Shown: one piece after another, positions 7,515 through 16,041 of the stretch
How positions within the stretch are numbered: the first letter of the stretch is position 1
Layout: each line of letters opens with the position of its first letter
Assembly (NCBI GenBank): GCA_964433345.1
Contig: CAYSQJ010000001.1
Location: forward strand, 248,001-312,000
Reading direction: 5' to 3'
Length of the DNA stretch: 64,000 nt
Source: Ga0077527 sp964433345
GTDB lineage: Bacteria; Pseudomonadota; Gammaproteobacteria; Burkholderiales; SG8-41
Program-made: the position numbers and the translations under genes
The notes under the pieces: generated by a model
Seen by the model: only the letters and a program-made list of their open reading frames with translations
What the model was told of the DNA's origin: nothing
Databases searched by the model: none

Positions 7515-9023
7515 TTATCGCGGGCTGCGTTTGTACAGCAGCAAGGCTGCTGCCGCGGCAACCAGGCAGAGGATCAGCGCAGCCGCGTTGCCCCAGCGTA
7601 CGAAGGGCGTCGCGCCCTGCATCCCGGCCACCGAATGGGTCAGCACCGTCCGTGTGAATTCGGGCGCGACAGCTTCGACTTTGCCCTGAGGATTGACCAC
7701 TGCGGTCATGCCGGTGTTGGTCGCGCGCAGCATGTAGCGGCCTGTTTCCAGTGCGCGCATCTGGGCAATCTGCAGATGCTGCTGCGGCGCGATCGAGCGC
7801 CCGAACCAGGCGACGTTGCTGACGTTGACCAGCAGCGTCGCCTGCGGCAGCTGGCGGATGATTTCCTCGCCGAAGGCGTCCTCGTAGCAGATGTTGACCG
7901 CAACCCGTTGACCGGCCACCGCCAGCGGCTGCTGGTCCGTTGCGCCGCGGGCGAAATCCTGCAGCGGTATGGCAAGGCGTGAAACCAGCTCGCCCAGCAG
8001 CGGGCGCAACGGAATGAACTCGCCGAAGGGCACCAGGTGGCTCTTGCGATAGGTCTGCTGCGGCGAACTGCCGAGGGAGACCACGCTGTTGTAGTAATCG
8101 CCCTTGGGCAGGCGCTCGGGCACGCCGAGCAGCAGGTCGCCGCCGTTCTGCCGCGCATGACCGGCAAGCGCTTCGAGATAGTCGGGAGGCACGTCGCGCA
8201 GGAACAGCGGCAAGGCGGTCTCGGGCAGGATGATCAGCCGGCTGTCGCTGCTGCGCACCAGATCGAGATAGTGCCTCAGGGTGTCGCGCAGGTGGTCGGC
8301 GCGCCACTTCAGATCCTGCGCGATATTGCCCTGGAGCAGGCTGACGGTGACCGTCGAGCCGGTGGGTTCGGTCCAGGCCACGGTCTTGAGTCCGGCGCCG
8401 GCGAGCCAGATGGCCAGCAAAGCCGCGGGCCATGGCCAGTGCTTGCGCCATTGCCGCCACGGTTTGGCGATCCATGCCCAGCACAGCGCGCCGGTGGTGA
8501 CGAACAGCAGCAGGGTCACACCGTGCAGGCCCAAGACCGGTGCGTAGCCGGCGAGCGGGCTCGAAGGGGTCTGTGAATATCCGGGATTGAGCCAGGGAAA
8601 ACCGGTCCACAGCCAGCTACGCAGCCATTCGAGCAGCGTGAATACTGCAGGAACGAACAGCATCCAGTTCAGCGCCGGCGGCAGTGCGAAACGGCGGCTG
8701 AGGTACCCGGCGGCCGCCGGATGCAGGGCGAGGTAGGCGCAGAACAGCAGCGTGACCGCTGCGGCGAGCGGGGCCGGCATCGCGCCGAAGACATGGAGGC
8801 TGATGTAGACCCAGGACACGCCGGCACCGAACCAGCCGAGGCCGAAGGCGAAACCGAGCAGGGCGGCATCGCGCGCGGAAGCCGCATGCTGCCAGAGCAG
8901 GAACAACAGCGCGAAGCTGAGCAGCGGCAACGCAGTGAGCTGGAAGGGCGCGTAAGCGGTGACGGTCAGCGCGCCCAGCGCTGCGGCGATGAGCCACTGG
9001 AGGGAGCGGCGCGGAGCGGTCAT
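7515..9023 (-). CDS. lnt: Apolipoprotein N-acyltransferase
   Basis: Lnt adds the third acyl chain to the N-terminal cysteine of lipoproteins in the inner membrane, the last step of lipoprotein maturation. The 502-residue protein has about six to seven hydrophobic segments in its first 215 residues, then a periplasmic nitrilase domain with the full triad: Glu268 in LPETALP, Lys327 in RKSHLVPFGEF and Cys379 in CYEDAFG. A final membrane segment lies near the C-terminus (LILCLVAAAAALLL). It follows corC by 35 bases; the corC-lnt pairing is conserved widely in proteobacteria. Confidence 0.97.
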   Translation of the reverse strand: MTAPRRSLQWLIAAALGALTVTAYAPFQLTALPLLSFALLFLLWQHAASARDAALLGFAFGLGWFGAGVSWVYISLHVFGAMPAPLAAAVTLLFCAYLALHPAAAGYLSRRFALPPALNWMLFVPAVFTLLEWLRSWLWTGFPWLNPGYSQTPSSPLAGYAPVLGLHGVTLLLFVTTGALCWAWIAKPWRQWRKHWPWPAALLAIWLAGAGLKTVAWTEPTGSTVTVSLLQGNIAQDLKWRADHLRDTLRHYLDLVRSSDSRLIILPETALPLFLRDVPPDYLEALAGHARQNGGDLLLGVPERLPKGDYYNSVVSLGSSPQQTYRKSHLVPFGEFIPLRPLLGELVSRLAIPLQDFARGATDQQPLAVAGQRVAVNICYEDAFGEEIIRQLPQATLLVNVSNVAWFGRSIAPQQHLQIAQMRALETGRYMLRATNTGMTAVVNPQGKVEAVAPEFTRTVLTHSVAGMQGATPFVRWGNAAALILCLVAAAAALLLYKRSPR

Positions 9024-9030
9024 CGCTGGA

Positions 9031-9060
9031 AAATTAAAATATCAATAAAATCAGATACTT
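9031..9060. repeat. AT-rich dispersed motif, copy A
   Basis: The short corC-lnt spacer is strikingly AT-rich for this genome. Read on the minus strand it contains TTTTATTGATATTTT, an exact 15-base match to the motif downstream of mltA (22351-22373). It shares the TTTTATTGAT core with a third copy inside uvrA (50766-50788). Confidence 0.5.
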
Positions 9061-9901
9061 ATGAAGATACCACGGGCTTGTCCGCTTTCTTCGAAACCTG
9101 CAGCAGGTAGATGCGCCGGCTGTCGGCGCGCAGCACGCGGAAATTCAGCGCATCGATCTGCAACTGCTCGCCGCGCTTGGGCACGCGGCCGAAGCGTTTC
9201 AGCACCAGACCGCCGACGGTGTCGAATTCCTCGTCGCTGAAAGCGGTGCCGAAGGTGGTGTTGAAGTCGGCGATCTCGGTCAGCGCCTTGACGCGGTAGA
9301 TGCCGCGCTTTTCCTGGACGATGTTGTCCTCTGCTTCGTCGAAATCGTATTCGTCCTCGATGTCGCCGACGATCTGCTCGAGCACGTCTTCGATGGTGAT
9401 CAGCCCGGCGACGCCGCCGTACTCGTCGACGACGATGGCAATGTGGTTGCGGTTCTTGCGGAATTCCTTGAGCAGCACGTTGAGCGGCTTCGATTCCGGG
9501 ATGAACACCGCCGGGCGCAGCATGTCGCGCACGTCGAACTCCTCCTCGCCGGCGTAGTAGCGCAGCAGGTCCTTGGCGAGCAGGATGCCGATCACGTCAT
9601 CCTTGCCGTCGCCGATCACCGGGAAGCGCGAGTGCGCGGTCTCGATCACCAGCGGGATGAAGCGGTCCGGCGGCTCGTTGACGTCGATGACATCCATCTG
9701 CGAGCGCGGCACCATGATGTCGCGCGCCTGCATCTCGGACACCTGCAGCACGCCTTCGATCATTGCAAGGCCGTCGGCGTCGAGCAGGTTGCGGTCGTGC
9801 GCGGAGCGCAGCAGTCCGATCAGTTGTTCGCGGTCTTCCGGTTCGCGCAGCAGCAGCGCGGACAGTCGTTCAAGCAGGGTGGGTTTCTGTGGGTCGTCCA
9901 T
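9059..9901 (-). CDS. corC: HlyC/CorC-family CBS-domain transporter-associated protein
   Basis: The 280-residue protein has two CBS domains (roughly residues 60-190, including MVPRSQMDVID and VVDEYGGVAGLITIEDVLE) and a C-terminal CorC_HlyC domain (EFDTVGGLVLKRFGRVPKRG). CorC-type proteins are linked to Mg2+/Co2+ efflux, and CBS pairs bind adenine nucleotides. There are no membrane segments, unlike the longer family members. It lies between ybeY and lnt in the conserved ybeZ-ybeY-corC-lnt cluster, nine bases after ybeY. Its exact transport role is not settled even in model organisms. Confidence 0.92.
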   Translation of the reverse strand: MDDPQKPTLLERLSALLLREPEDREQLIGLLRSAHDRNLLDADGLAMIEGVLQVSEMQARDIMVPRSQMDVIDVNEPPDRFIPLVIETAHSRFPVIGDGKDDVIGILLAKDLLRYYAGEEEFDVRDMLRPAVFIPESKPLNVLLKEFRKNRNHIAIVVDEYGGVAGLITIEDVLEQIVGDIEDEYDFDEAEDNIVQEKRGIYRVKALTEIADFNTTFGTAFSDEEFDTVGGLVLKRFGRVPKRGEQLQIDALNFRVLRADSRRIYLLQVSKKADKPVVSS

Positions 9902-9909
9902 ATCGGGTT

Positions 9910-10374
9910 TCAGATGCCGCGCGGGGAAAGCGGGCGGTAGGGGTCAGGATACCCGAAGCGGGCCAGCAGCGTTTTTTCGCGGCGCTCCATTCTTCCGGCA
10001 TCGGCATCGGTTTCGTGGTCGTAACCCTGCAGGTGCAGCAGGCCGTGCACGACCATGTGTGCGTAATGCGCGGCAACGGTCTTGCGCTGTGCACGCGCCT
10101 CGCGGGTGATCACCGGCGCGCACAGCGCGATGTCGCCCTCGTACGGCGGACGGTCGCGGAACACGAAGGTCAGCACGTTGGTCGCGTAATCGCGGTTGCG
10201 GTAGCTGCGGTTGAGCAGGCGCCCTTCCGCGCGGCCGACGATGCGGATGGTGACCCGCGCGTCGCCGCCCAGTGCCGCGCGCGCCCACTGGCGCATGCGC
10301 GCGGGTGGCGGTACGTTGCGCGCGCTGGTGGCGCACTGCACATCTATGCGCGGCGCCTTGCGGCGGGCGCTCAT
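9910..10374 (-). CDS. ybeY: Endoribonuclease YbeY (16S rRNA maturation)
   Basis: YbeY is a zinc-dependent endoribonuclease needed for 16S rRNA 3'-end maturation and ribosome quality control. The 154-residue product carries the invariant metal site HGLLHLQGYDHE (HxxxHxxGYDH) and the conserved RDYATNVLTF segment before it. The N-terminal 15 residues are poorly conserved. Its start overlaps the end of ybeZ in an ATGA arrangement, as expected for the ybeZ-ybeY pair. Confidence 0.96.
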   Translation of the reverse strand: MSARRKAPRIDVQCATSARNVPPPARMRQWARAALGGDARVTIRIVGRAEGRLLNRSYRNRDYATNVLTFVFRDRPPYEGDIALCAPVITREARAQRKTVAAHYAHMVVHGLLHLQGYDHETDADAGRMERREKTLLARFGYPDPYRPLSPRGI

Positions 10375-11333
10375 CGGTCTTCGCCGCCCGCTGCCTTGCG
10401 ATGGCGGTCGTAGGCATTGACTATGCGCTGCACCAGCGGATGGCGGACGACGTCAGCGGCGTCGAAGAAGGTGAAGGCGATGCCGCGCACCTTTTTCAGC
10501 ACCGCCTGCGCTTCGACCAGGCCGCTGACGGTGCCCTTGGGCAGGTCGATCTGGGTCACGTCGCCGGTGATCACCGCCTTGCTGCCGAAACCGATGCGGG
10601 TGAGGAACATCTTCATCTGCTCGCGGGTCGTGTTCTGCGCCTCGTCGAGGATGATGAAGGCATGGTTCAGCGTGCGTCCGCGCATGAAGGCGAGCGGCGC
10701 GATCTCGATCGCCTGGCGCTCGAACATTTTCGCGACCTTGTCATAGCCCATCAGGTCGTAGAGCGCGTCGTAGAGCGGGCGCAGATAGGGGTCGACCTTC
10801 TGCGCCATGTCGCCGGGCAGGAAGCCGAGGCGTTCGCCGGCCTCGACCGCTGGGCGGACCAGGATGATGCGTTGCACCGCGTCGCGCTCCAGCGCATCGA
10901 CCGCGCAGGCCACCGCGAGGTAGGTCTTGCCGGTACCGGCGGGGCCGACGCTGAAAGTGATGTCGTGCTTCTGGATGTTGAGCAGGTATTCGTTCTGCCG
11001 CGGCGTGCGCCCGTGCAGGTCCTGCTTGCGGGTGATCAGCGCCGGCGCCGTGACGCCGGCGCGCTCGCGGTCCTGGTGGCCGGCTTCGATCAGCGCCAGC
11101 TGCACCGCCTCCAGCGGCAGCGGGTCCTGCGCCTTGTCATAGAAATCCTGCAGCACCTTGGCCGCGACGCGCGCGCGCTCGACGCTGCCGGTCAGGGCGA
11201 AATGCTCGCCGCGGCGGGCAATGCCCACGTCGAGCGCGGTTTCGACCTGGCGCAGGTTCTCATCGAGTACGCCGCAGAGATTGGCGAGCCGCTGGTTGTC
11301 GACCGGGGTGAAGCTGATTTCCAGGGTTTTCAA
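10371..11333 (-). CDS. ybeZ: PhoH-like ATPase YbeZ
   Basis: This 320-residue P-loop protein has Walker A GPAGTGKTYLA, Walker B FIILDEAQNTT and the PhoH signature around ILVRPAVEAGERLGFLPGD, preceded by a small N-terminal KH-like region. YbeZ acts with YbeY in ribosomal RNA processing and is predicted to be an RNA-linked NTPase. The gene overlaps miaB by four bases at its start and ybeY by four at its end, so miaB-ybeZ-ybeY are probably translationally coupled. Some databases call it PhoH; the context favours YbeZ. Confidence 0.95.
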   Translation of the reverse strand: MKTLEISFTPVDNQRLANLCGVLDENLRQVETALDVGIARRGEHFALTGSVERARVAAKVLQDFYDKAQDPLPLEAVQLALIEAGHQDRERAGVTAPALITRKQDLHGRTPRQNEYLLNIQKHDITFSVGPAGTGKTYLAVACAVDALERDAVQRIILVRPAVEAGERLGFLPGDMAQKVDPYLRPLYDALYDLMGYDKVAKMFERQAIEIAPLAFMRGRTLNHAFIILDEAQNTTREQMKMFLTRIGFGSKAVITGDVTQIDLPKGTVSGLVEAQAVLKKVRGIAFTFFDAADVVRHPLVQRIVNAYDRHRKAAGGEDR

Positions 11334-12673
11334 GTCATTGCCTCGGTCTCGGCGCTGAGTTCGCCGCGCAGGGTGTGAGAGCGTGCCTCGGTGATCAGCA
11401 CCTCGGCGAAACTGCCGATGCGGTCGCGAGGTCCGGGGAAATTCACCACCCGGTTGTTGTCGGTGCGACCCGCGAGTTCCGCGGCGTTGCGGCGCGCGCT
11501 GCCGTCGATCAGTACGCGCTGGCGGGTGCCGACCATTGCCTCGCCGATGGCCCGGGCCTGTGCGGCGATCAGCGCCTGCAGCCGCTGCAGGCGTTCGAGC
11601 TTCACGGCCTGTGGCGTGTCGTCGGGAAGGTCGGCGGCCGGCGTTCCGGGCCGCGGGCTGTAGACGAAGCTGAAACTGTCGTCGAAGCCGACTTCCTCGA
11701 TCAGCCGCATCGTCTGCCCGAAATCGCTTTCGGTCTCGCCGGGGAAGCCGACGATGAAGTCCGAGGAAATGCAGATGTTCGGCCGCGCCTCGCGCAGGCG
11801 GCGGATGATCGACTTGTACTCCAGCGCGGTGTAGCCGCGCTTCATCGCGGCGAGCACGCGGTCGGAGCCCGACTGCACCGGCAGGTGCAGGTGGCTGACC
11901 AGCTTGGGTATGCGGGTGTAGGCTTCGATCAGCCGCGGCGTGAATTCCCTGGGGTGCGAAGTCGTGTAGCGGATGCGTTCGATGCCGGGGATGTCCGCGA
12001 CGTAATCGAGCAGCAGCGCGAAATCGGCGCCGTCGGTTTCGCCTTCCAGCGGTGCGCGCCAGGCGTTGACGTTCTGGCCGAGGAGGGTGACTTCCTTCAC
12101 GCCCTGCAAGGCCAGTTCCGCGACTTCGGTCAACACGTCATCGAGGGGACGGGATACTTCCTCGCCGCGGGTGTACGGGACCACGCAGAACGAGCAGTAC
12201 TTGCTGCAGCCTTCCATGATCGAGACGAAGGCGCTGACGCCGTCGACGCGGGCCGGCGGCAGGTGATCGAATTTTTCGACTTCGGGGAAGCTGATGTCGA
12301 CCTGGGGCTTGCCGCTTGCGCGCCGGGCCGCGATCATCTGCGGCAGACGATGCAGGGTCTGCGGACCGAACACGAGGTCGACGAAGGGGGCGCGTTTGAC
12401 GATGGCCGCGCCTTCCTGGCTGGCGACGCAGCCGCCGACACCGATGATCAGGCCGGGATTCTTGTTCTTGAACTGCCTGACGCGGCCCAGATCATGGAAA
12501 ACTTTTTCCTGGGCCTTCTCGCGCACGGAACAGGTATTGAACAGGATGACGTCGGCGTCCGCAGGATCTTCGGTGGGGATCAGGCCTTCCCCGGCAGCGA
12601 GCACGTCGGCCATCTTGTCCGAGTCGTACTCGTTCATCTGGCAGCCGAAGGTCTTGATGTAAACCTTGCCCAC
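11330..12673 (-). CDS. miaB: tRNA-2-methylthio-N6-dimethylallyladenosine synthase
   Basis: MiaB is a radical-SAM methylthiotransferase that adds a methylthio group to i6A37 of tRNAs reading U-starting codons. The 447-residue protein has the N-terminal UPF0004 domain with three cluster cysteines (TFGCQMN, NTCSVREKA, GVGGCVAS), the radical-SAM motif CSKYCSFC and a C-terminal TRAM domain (residues about 380-445). Length and motif spacing are normal. It is four bases downstream of the small exported protein gene and overlaps ybeZ. Confidence 0.97.
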   Translation of the reverse strand: MGKVYIKTFGCQMNEYDSDKMADVLAAGEGLIPTEDPADADVILFNTCSVREKAQEKVFHDLGRVRQFKNKNPGLIIGVGGCVASQEGAAIVKRAPFVDLVFGPQTLHRLPQMIAARRASGKPQVDISFPEVEKFDHLPPARVDGVSAFVSIMEGCSKYCSFCVVPYTRGEEVSRPLDDVLTEVAELALQGVKEVTLLGQNVNAWRAPLEGETDGADFALLLDYVADIPGIERIRYTTSHPREFTPRLIEAYTRIPKLVSHLHLPVQSGSDRVLAAMKRGYTALEYKSIIRRLREARPNICISSDFIVGFPGETESDFGQTMRLIEEVGFDDSFSFVYSPRPGTPAADLPDDTPQAVKLERLQRLQALIAAQARAIGEAMVGTRQRVLIDGSARRNAAELAGRTDNNRVVNFPGPRDRIGSFAEVLITEARSHTLRGELSAETEAMT

Positions 12674-12676
12674 GGC

Positions 12677-12991
12677 CTACTTCTTCGTGCTGTCGATCCG
12701 GGCCCGTTCCTCTGCCGTCAGGATCACCAGGCGCAGCAGCTCGCCGTTGCGGTCGAGCTGGTACAGCACCTCGGAGCCGGGCGGCAGCTGGTTATGGGTG
12801 ATCGAACGGTTGTTGCTGTCGATGATCACGCCGCCGGGTGCGAGCCGCCGGATTTCATTGCCGAGCTGTACGAGAGGTAGCGTCTGCCGCTCGCCGGTAG
12901 TGCCGCGTTTGGCTTCGGCGGGCAAGGCACGCTGCGCCCAAGCCTGGCCGGCAAAAACCAAAAAAGCCAATAAAAGCATTAACTTACGCAT
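12677..12991 (-). CDS. Small exported protein of unknown function
   Basis: The 104-residue protein has a clear signal peptide (MRKLMLLLAFLVFAGQAWAQ, probable cleavage after AWA) and a mature region of about 85 residues that should be periplasmic. The mature part contains PGGVIIDSNNRSITHNQLPP and LLRLVILTAEERARID. I do not recognise a named domain. It lies immediately upstream of miaB with a three-base spacer and has its own promoter candidate at 12999-13026. It resembles small conserved hypothetical proteins found beside miaB in betaproteobacteria, but that is from memory only. Confidence 0.8.
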   Translation of the reverse strand: MRKLMLLLAFLVFAGQAWAQRALPAEAKRGTTGERQTLPLVQLGNEIRRLAPGGVIIDSNNRSITHNQLPPGSEVLYQLDRNGELLRLVILTAEERARIDSTKK

Positions 12992-12998
12992 CGGCTCA

Positions 12999-13026
12999 AG
13001 ATAACACGACAGGTCTTGCCCGGCAA
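12999..13026 (-). promoter_or_regulatory. Promoter candidate for the small exported protein and miaB block
   Basis: Minus-strand TTGCCG (13026-13021) and TTATCT (13004-12999) are separated by 16 bases and sit just upstream of the ATG at 12991. Both boxes are moderate matches. It lies between the tRNA and the protein genes and would allow transcription of the block independently of the tRNA promoter. Confidence 0.35.
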
Positions 13027-13053
13027 ACGGAACAGCGGACAGACAAAAAGAAG

Positions 13054-13129
13054 TGGTGGCGAGTCAGGGATTTGAACCCCGGACCAATGGATTATGATTC
13101 CACTGCTCTAACCACTGAGCTAACTCGCC
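13054..13129 (-). tRNA. tRNA with CAT anticodon, probably elongator tRNA-Met
   Basis: A complete 76-base cloverleaf reads on the minus strand. The acceptor stem is GGCGAGT paired with ACTCGCC, the D arm is GCTC/GAGC, and the anticodon arm is GTGGA-ATCATAA-TCCAT with anticodon CAT. The T arm is CGGGG-TTCAAAT-CCCTG, the discriminator is A, and the CCA end is encoded. CAT can mean elongator Met, initiator Met or lysidine-modified Ile2. The first acceptor pair is G-C (initiators lack it), and position 5-68 is A-U as in elongator tRNA-Met, whereas Ile2 usually has C-G pairs there. I therefore favour tRNA-Met, with Ile2 as the alternative. Confidence 0.93.
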
Positions 13130-13144
13130 ACGGGAAGGGGGCGC

Positions 13145-13173
13145 AGTCTAAAGAGCAGGGTCCTGCTTGTCAA
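13145..13173 (-). promoter_or_regulatory. Strong promoter of the tRNA gene
   Basis: On the minus strand a perfect -35 TTGACA (13173-13168) and a -10 TAGACT (13150-13145) are exactly 17 bases apart. A GC-rich discriminator (GCGCCCCC) follows, typical of stringently controlled stable-RNA promoters. The spacer holds a perfect inverted repeat, AGCAGG-GT-CCTGCT (plus strand 13154-13167). Confidence 0.75.
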
Positions 13174-13327
13174 GCTGCGGACCCCCGGCATTTTGTTGAT
13201 TTTATCTGTGGAATCCAAGAGTTAGGCGCGTCGTCATATATCGCAGTCGGCGGGTTGTGGAGGCGGCTGCCCGGGCCGCCTAGAATGCCGGCTTGGAAAC
13301 CCGATTCGATAGTGGACTGTAGCTCCG

Positions 13328-14500
13328 ATGCCCCTTGTTCATGATGCCTTGATCGTCGGCGGTGGCCTCGTCGGCGCCAGCCTTGCCCTTGCCCTGCGCC
13401 GTTCCGGGCTCTCGGTGGAGTTCATTGACGCGGAGCCGCCGCAGCCGCTGCCGACCGGCGCGGACTGGGATACCCGGGTTTACGCCATCAGCCCCGGCAA
13501 CGCCGCATTTCTCGACACCCTCGGCGTGTGGCAGCGGCTCGATCCTCAGCGCATGCAGCGCGTGGAGTCGATGATCATATGCGGCGACAGGCCTGCAGGC
13601 AGGCTTTCATTCAGCGCCTATGATGCCGGCCTGCGCGAACTCGCGTACATCGTCGAGAGCGGCGCCCTGCAGCAGGCCCTGCGCCAGGCCATCGCCGAAA
13701 CCGGCGCGGAACACCCGGCCGTCGCGGAACGCGCGATCAGCCTGCAGGTGGACGAAGATTGCGCGCGGCTGGAACTCGCCGGCGGCAGCCGGCTGCAGGC
13801 GCGGTTGGTGATCGGTGCCGACGGCGGGAATTCCTGGTTGCGGCATGCTGCGGGCCTCGAGGCCCGCGTCACCGATTACCGGCAACTCGGGGTCGTCGCC
13901 AATTTCGGGACTGAACGGCCGCACTGCGGGGCGGCCTTTCAGTGGTTTCGTGACGACGGCGTGCTGGCACTGCTGCCCTTGCCCGGCAGGCGCGTGTCGA
14001 TGGTGTGGTCGACTGCGGAGGATCATGCGCAGCAGTTGCTGGCGCTCGACGCTGCAGCGCTTGTCGCGGAGGTCGAAGCGGCCAGCACGGGCGTGCTCGG
14101 GGCACTGCGGCTGATTACCCCGCCTGCCGGATTTCCGCTGCGTCTTGCGCATGTGCCGAAACTCGTGGCGCCGCGCATTGCGCTGGCAGGTGATGCCGCA
14201 CACAATGTGCACCCTCTGGCCGGGCAGGGCGTTAATCTCGGTTTCCGGGACGTGCGCGAACTGGTCGCGGTGCTGGCGGCGCGCGCGCCAGGCCAGGATT
14301 GCGGCGACCGGCAGTTGCTGCGGCGTTATGAAAGAGCAAGGCGCGAGGACATTGCCACGATGGAGTTCGGTACCGACGGATTGCAGAAACTTTTCGCGGC
14401 AAGGTCGGTCTGGATATCCGGCATGCGCAATTCCGGCATGGCGGCGGTGGATCAGCTGCCGTTCCTGAAGAGCCTGCTGATCCGTCACGCGGCGGCTTGA
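13328..14500 (+). CDS. FAD-dependent ubiquinone-biosynthesis-type hydroxylase (UbiH/UbiF family)
   Basis: This 390-residue flavoprotein monooxygenase belongs to the UbiH/UbiF/VisC/Coq6 group, which hydroxylates the ring of ubiquinone precursors using NAD(P)H and O2. It shows the N-terminal dinucleotide motif VGGGLVGASLAL, the middle GADGGNSWLR motif and the C-terminal FAD motif GDAAHNVHPLAGQGVNLG. Which ring position it modifies cannot be read from sequence. The window also encodes a di-iron Coq7-type hydroxylase at 30350, which would cover C6, so this enzyme may act elsewhere on the ring. It is followed 54 bases later by dsbC on the same strand. Confidence 0.9.
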   Translation: MPLVHDALIVGGGLVGASLALALRRSGLSVEFIDAEPPQPLPTGADWDTRVYAISPGNAAFLDTLGVWQRLDPQRMQRVESMIICGDRPAGRLSFSAYDAGLRELAYIVESGALQQALRQAIAETGAEHPAVAERAISLQVDEDCARLELAGGSRLQARLVIGADGGNSWLRHAAGLEARVTDYRQLGVVANFGTERPHCGAAFQWFRDDGVLALLPLPGRRVSMVWSTAEDHAQQLLALDAAALVAEVEAASTGVLGALRLITPPAGFPLRLAHVPKLVAPRIALAGDAAHNVHPLAGQGVNLGFRDVRELVAVLAARAPGQDCGDRQLLRRYERARREDIATMEFGTDGLQKLFAARSVWISGMRNSGMAAVDQLPFLKSLLIRHAAA

Positions 14501-14554
14501 GATTCTCGCAGGCCGCCATCAACAATCAAGGGCAATCCGCCCGGGGAATCCGAC

Positions 14555-15265
14555 ATGTTCAAACGATCTGCTTTCGCCCTTTGTGCAATCCTGCTAGGCA
14601 CGGCGCCGGCACAGGCCAGCGAGGCGAATGTGCGCAAGGCCTTCGAAGCGCGTTTTCCGTCGATGAAAGTCGAAAGCATCACCCGCATGCCTTTCCCGGG
14701 GCTGTACGAGGTCGTGTTCGACGGCCAAGTGGTCTATACCGACGACAAGCTGACCTACCTGATGAGCGGCAACCTGTTTGACCTGCGCAACTCGAAGGAG
14801 CGCAACCTGACCAGCGAGCGCCGCGACCAGCTCGCCACCGGCGCGCTGGCCAAGGCGCAGGGAAACGCGATCAAGCGGGTTAAAGGCAACGGCAAGCGGG
14901 TGGTCTACACCTTCGAGGACCCGAACTGCGGCTACTGCAAGGAGTTGCAGAAGGAGCTCAACAAGATGACGGACATCACGGTCTATACCTTCCTGCTGCC
15001 CATCCTGTCGCCGGACTCTGCCGAGAAATCGAAGGCGGTGTGGTGCGCCAGGGATCGTGCCAAGGCCTGGGATGACCTGATGAACAAGGCTGCGTTGCCG
15101 GCCAATGCGGTGAAGACCTGCGCGACTCCGCTGGAGGAAAACCAGTTGCTGGCACAGCGTTTCGGAGTGCGCGGCACGCCGGCGGTGTTCCTGGCCAACG
15201 GCCAGCAGGTTGGCGGTTTCCTGCCTGCCGAGAAGCTGGAACAGGCTCTCGGTTCGGTGCGCTAA
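14555..15265 (+). CDS. dsbC: Periplasmic disulfide isomerase DsbC
   Basis: DsbC rearranges wrong disulfides in exported proteins and is kept reduced by DsbD. The 236-residue product has a signal peptide (about residues 1-22), an N-terminal dimerisation domain (FPSMKVESITRMPFPGLYEV), a linker helix, and a thioredoxin-fold domain with the catalytic CGYC at residues 125-128. It also has the cis-proline loop RGTPAVFL and a second cysteine pair (WCAR and KTCATP) that is structural in this family. It lies between the ubiquinone hydroxylase and a TonB-like gene; adjacency to the flavin hydroxylase recurs in betaproteobacteria. Confidence 0.96.
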   Translation: MFKRSAFALCAILLGTAPAQASEANVRKAFEARFPSMKVESITRMPFPGLYEVVFDGQVVYTDDKLTYLMSGNLFDLRNSKERNLTSERRDQLATGALAKAQGNAIKRVKGNGKRVVYTFEDPNCGYCKELQKELNKMTDITVYTFLLPILSPDSAEKSKAVWCARDRAKAWDDLMNKAALPANAVKTCATPLEENQLLAQRFGVRGTPAVFLANGQQVGGFLPAEKLEQALGSVR

Positions 15266-15291
15266 GCCCGATTCCCCGTCGGCGGGTTCGG

Positions 15292-15861
15292 ATGGCCACA
15301 GCTTTCCGTCCGACCCGCCGGCTTGCGCTGGCACTGGGACTTTCCCTGCTGGCGCATTTCCTGATCGCGGGCCATTGGGGCAATTCCCCGGACGACAGGA
15401 TCGTGCCGGGCAGGCAGGTCGAGGCCCGGCTGGAGGTGTCCGCGGCTCCAGCGCCAGTGGCCGAGGTGTCGCCGCCGAAAGTCTTGAACGCACCGGTTGC
15501 CCTGCTCAGTTCCCGCGAAGTTGCCATTGCCAAGGGAGCAGGTCTGGGCAAGCAGGGGGAATCTGCGGCAACGCCGCGGCCCAGGGGTGCCGGAACCGAC
15601 ACATACTTTCATTCCGCGCGCGAACTCGATCATTATCCGGAGCCGCTGAGCCGGCAGGAACTGCAGGGTATTGCAAGCGCTGCTGTTCGTGTCTGGGTCA
15701 GCATCGACCGCGAAGGTGTGGTGCGCGAGGTTGCAGCCGCTGATACCGGTCCTTCGGTTGACACAGCGCGCGAGCGACTGCTGTCGGTCCGCTTCCTCCC
15801 CGCCCGCAGGGCGGGACTGCCGGTGAACAGCCGGGTGCTGATCGAGTTGCCCGGACACTGA
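15292..15861 (+). CDS. TonB-like envelope protein
   Basis: The 189-residue protein has an N-terminal membrane anchor (RRLALALGLSLLAHFLIAG), a Pro/Ala-rich middle of about 90 residues that could span the periplasm, and a C-terminal part. That part (AAVRVWVSIDREGVVREV, then LLSVRFLPARRAGLPVNSR) resembles the TonB C-terminal fold. TonB proteins couple the proton gradient through ExbB/ExbD to outer-membrane receptors, but no exbB, exbD or receptor gene is nearby and the X-Pro spacer is short. It may be a TonB-fold protein with another role. It follows dsbC by 26 bases and is probably co-transcribed. Confidence 0.65.
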   Translation: MATAFRPTRRLALALGLSLLAHFLIAGHWGNSPDDRIVPGRQVEARLEVSAAPAPVAEVSPPKVLNAPVALLSSREVAIAKGAGLGKQGESAATPRPRGAGTDTYFHSARELDHYPEPLSRQELQGIASAAVRVWVSIDREGVVREVAAADTGPSVDTARERLLSVRFLPARRAGLPVNSRVLIELPGH

Positions 15862-15909
15862 CGGCGGGTCTGCCGGAGCTGCGTTACCGCGACAGGGGGG
15901 GCTTTGGAG

Positions 15910-15915
15910 TAAAAT
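15910..15915 (+). promoter_or_regulatory. -10-like element upstream of the cAMP signalling cluster
   Basis: TAAAAT in the context GGAGTAAAATCGGCCC resembles the -10 box seen before other genes here, for example GGGTAAAATCGGAG before rpe. No good -35 is visible. It is the best promoter candidate for the genes starting at 16042. A 27-codon frame (15957-16040) ends one base before the phosphodiesterase ATG and could couple translation. Confidence 0.3.
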
Positions 15916-16041
15916 CGGCCCCTCCCGATGCCCCAGTCTCCCAGCGAAAGCGCAGCATGAAATCCGCGTATGCCCTTTTCAGCATTGCCGCAGGTGCCCG
16001 CCCGCTACCGCGCGTCGCAATCCGGCCTCAGGCGGCCTGAC

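Noticed and set aside
13054..13129. tRNA-Ile2 (lysidine CAT) or initiator tRNA-Met
   Set aside because: The first acceptor pair is G-C, unlike initiators, and the acceptor lacks the C-G pairs typical of Ile2; elongator Met fits better, though Ile2 is not fully excluded.
13255..13286. TTGTGG and TAGAAT as a promoter for the ubiquinone hydroxylase
   Set aside because: The spacing is 20 bases, too long for a good sigma-70 promoter; the intervening GGCGGC/GCCGCC hairpin may be coincidental.
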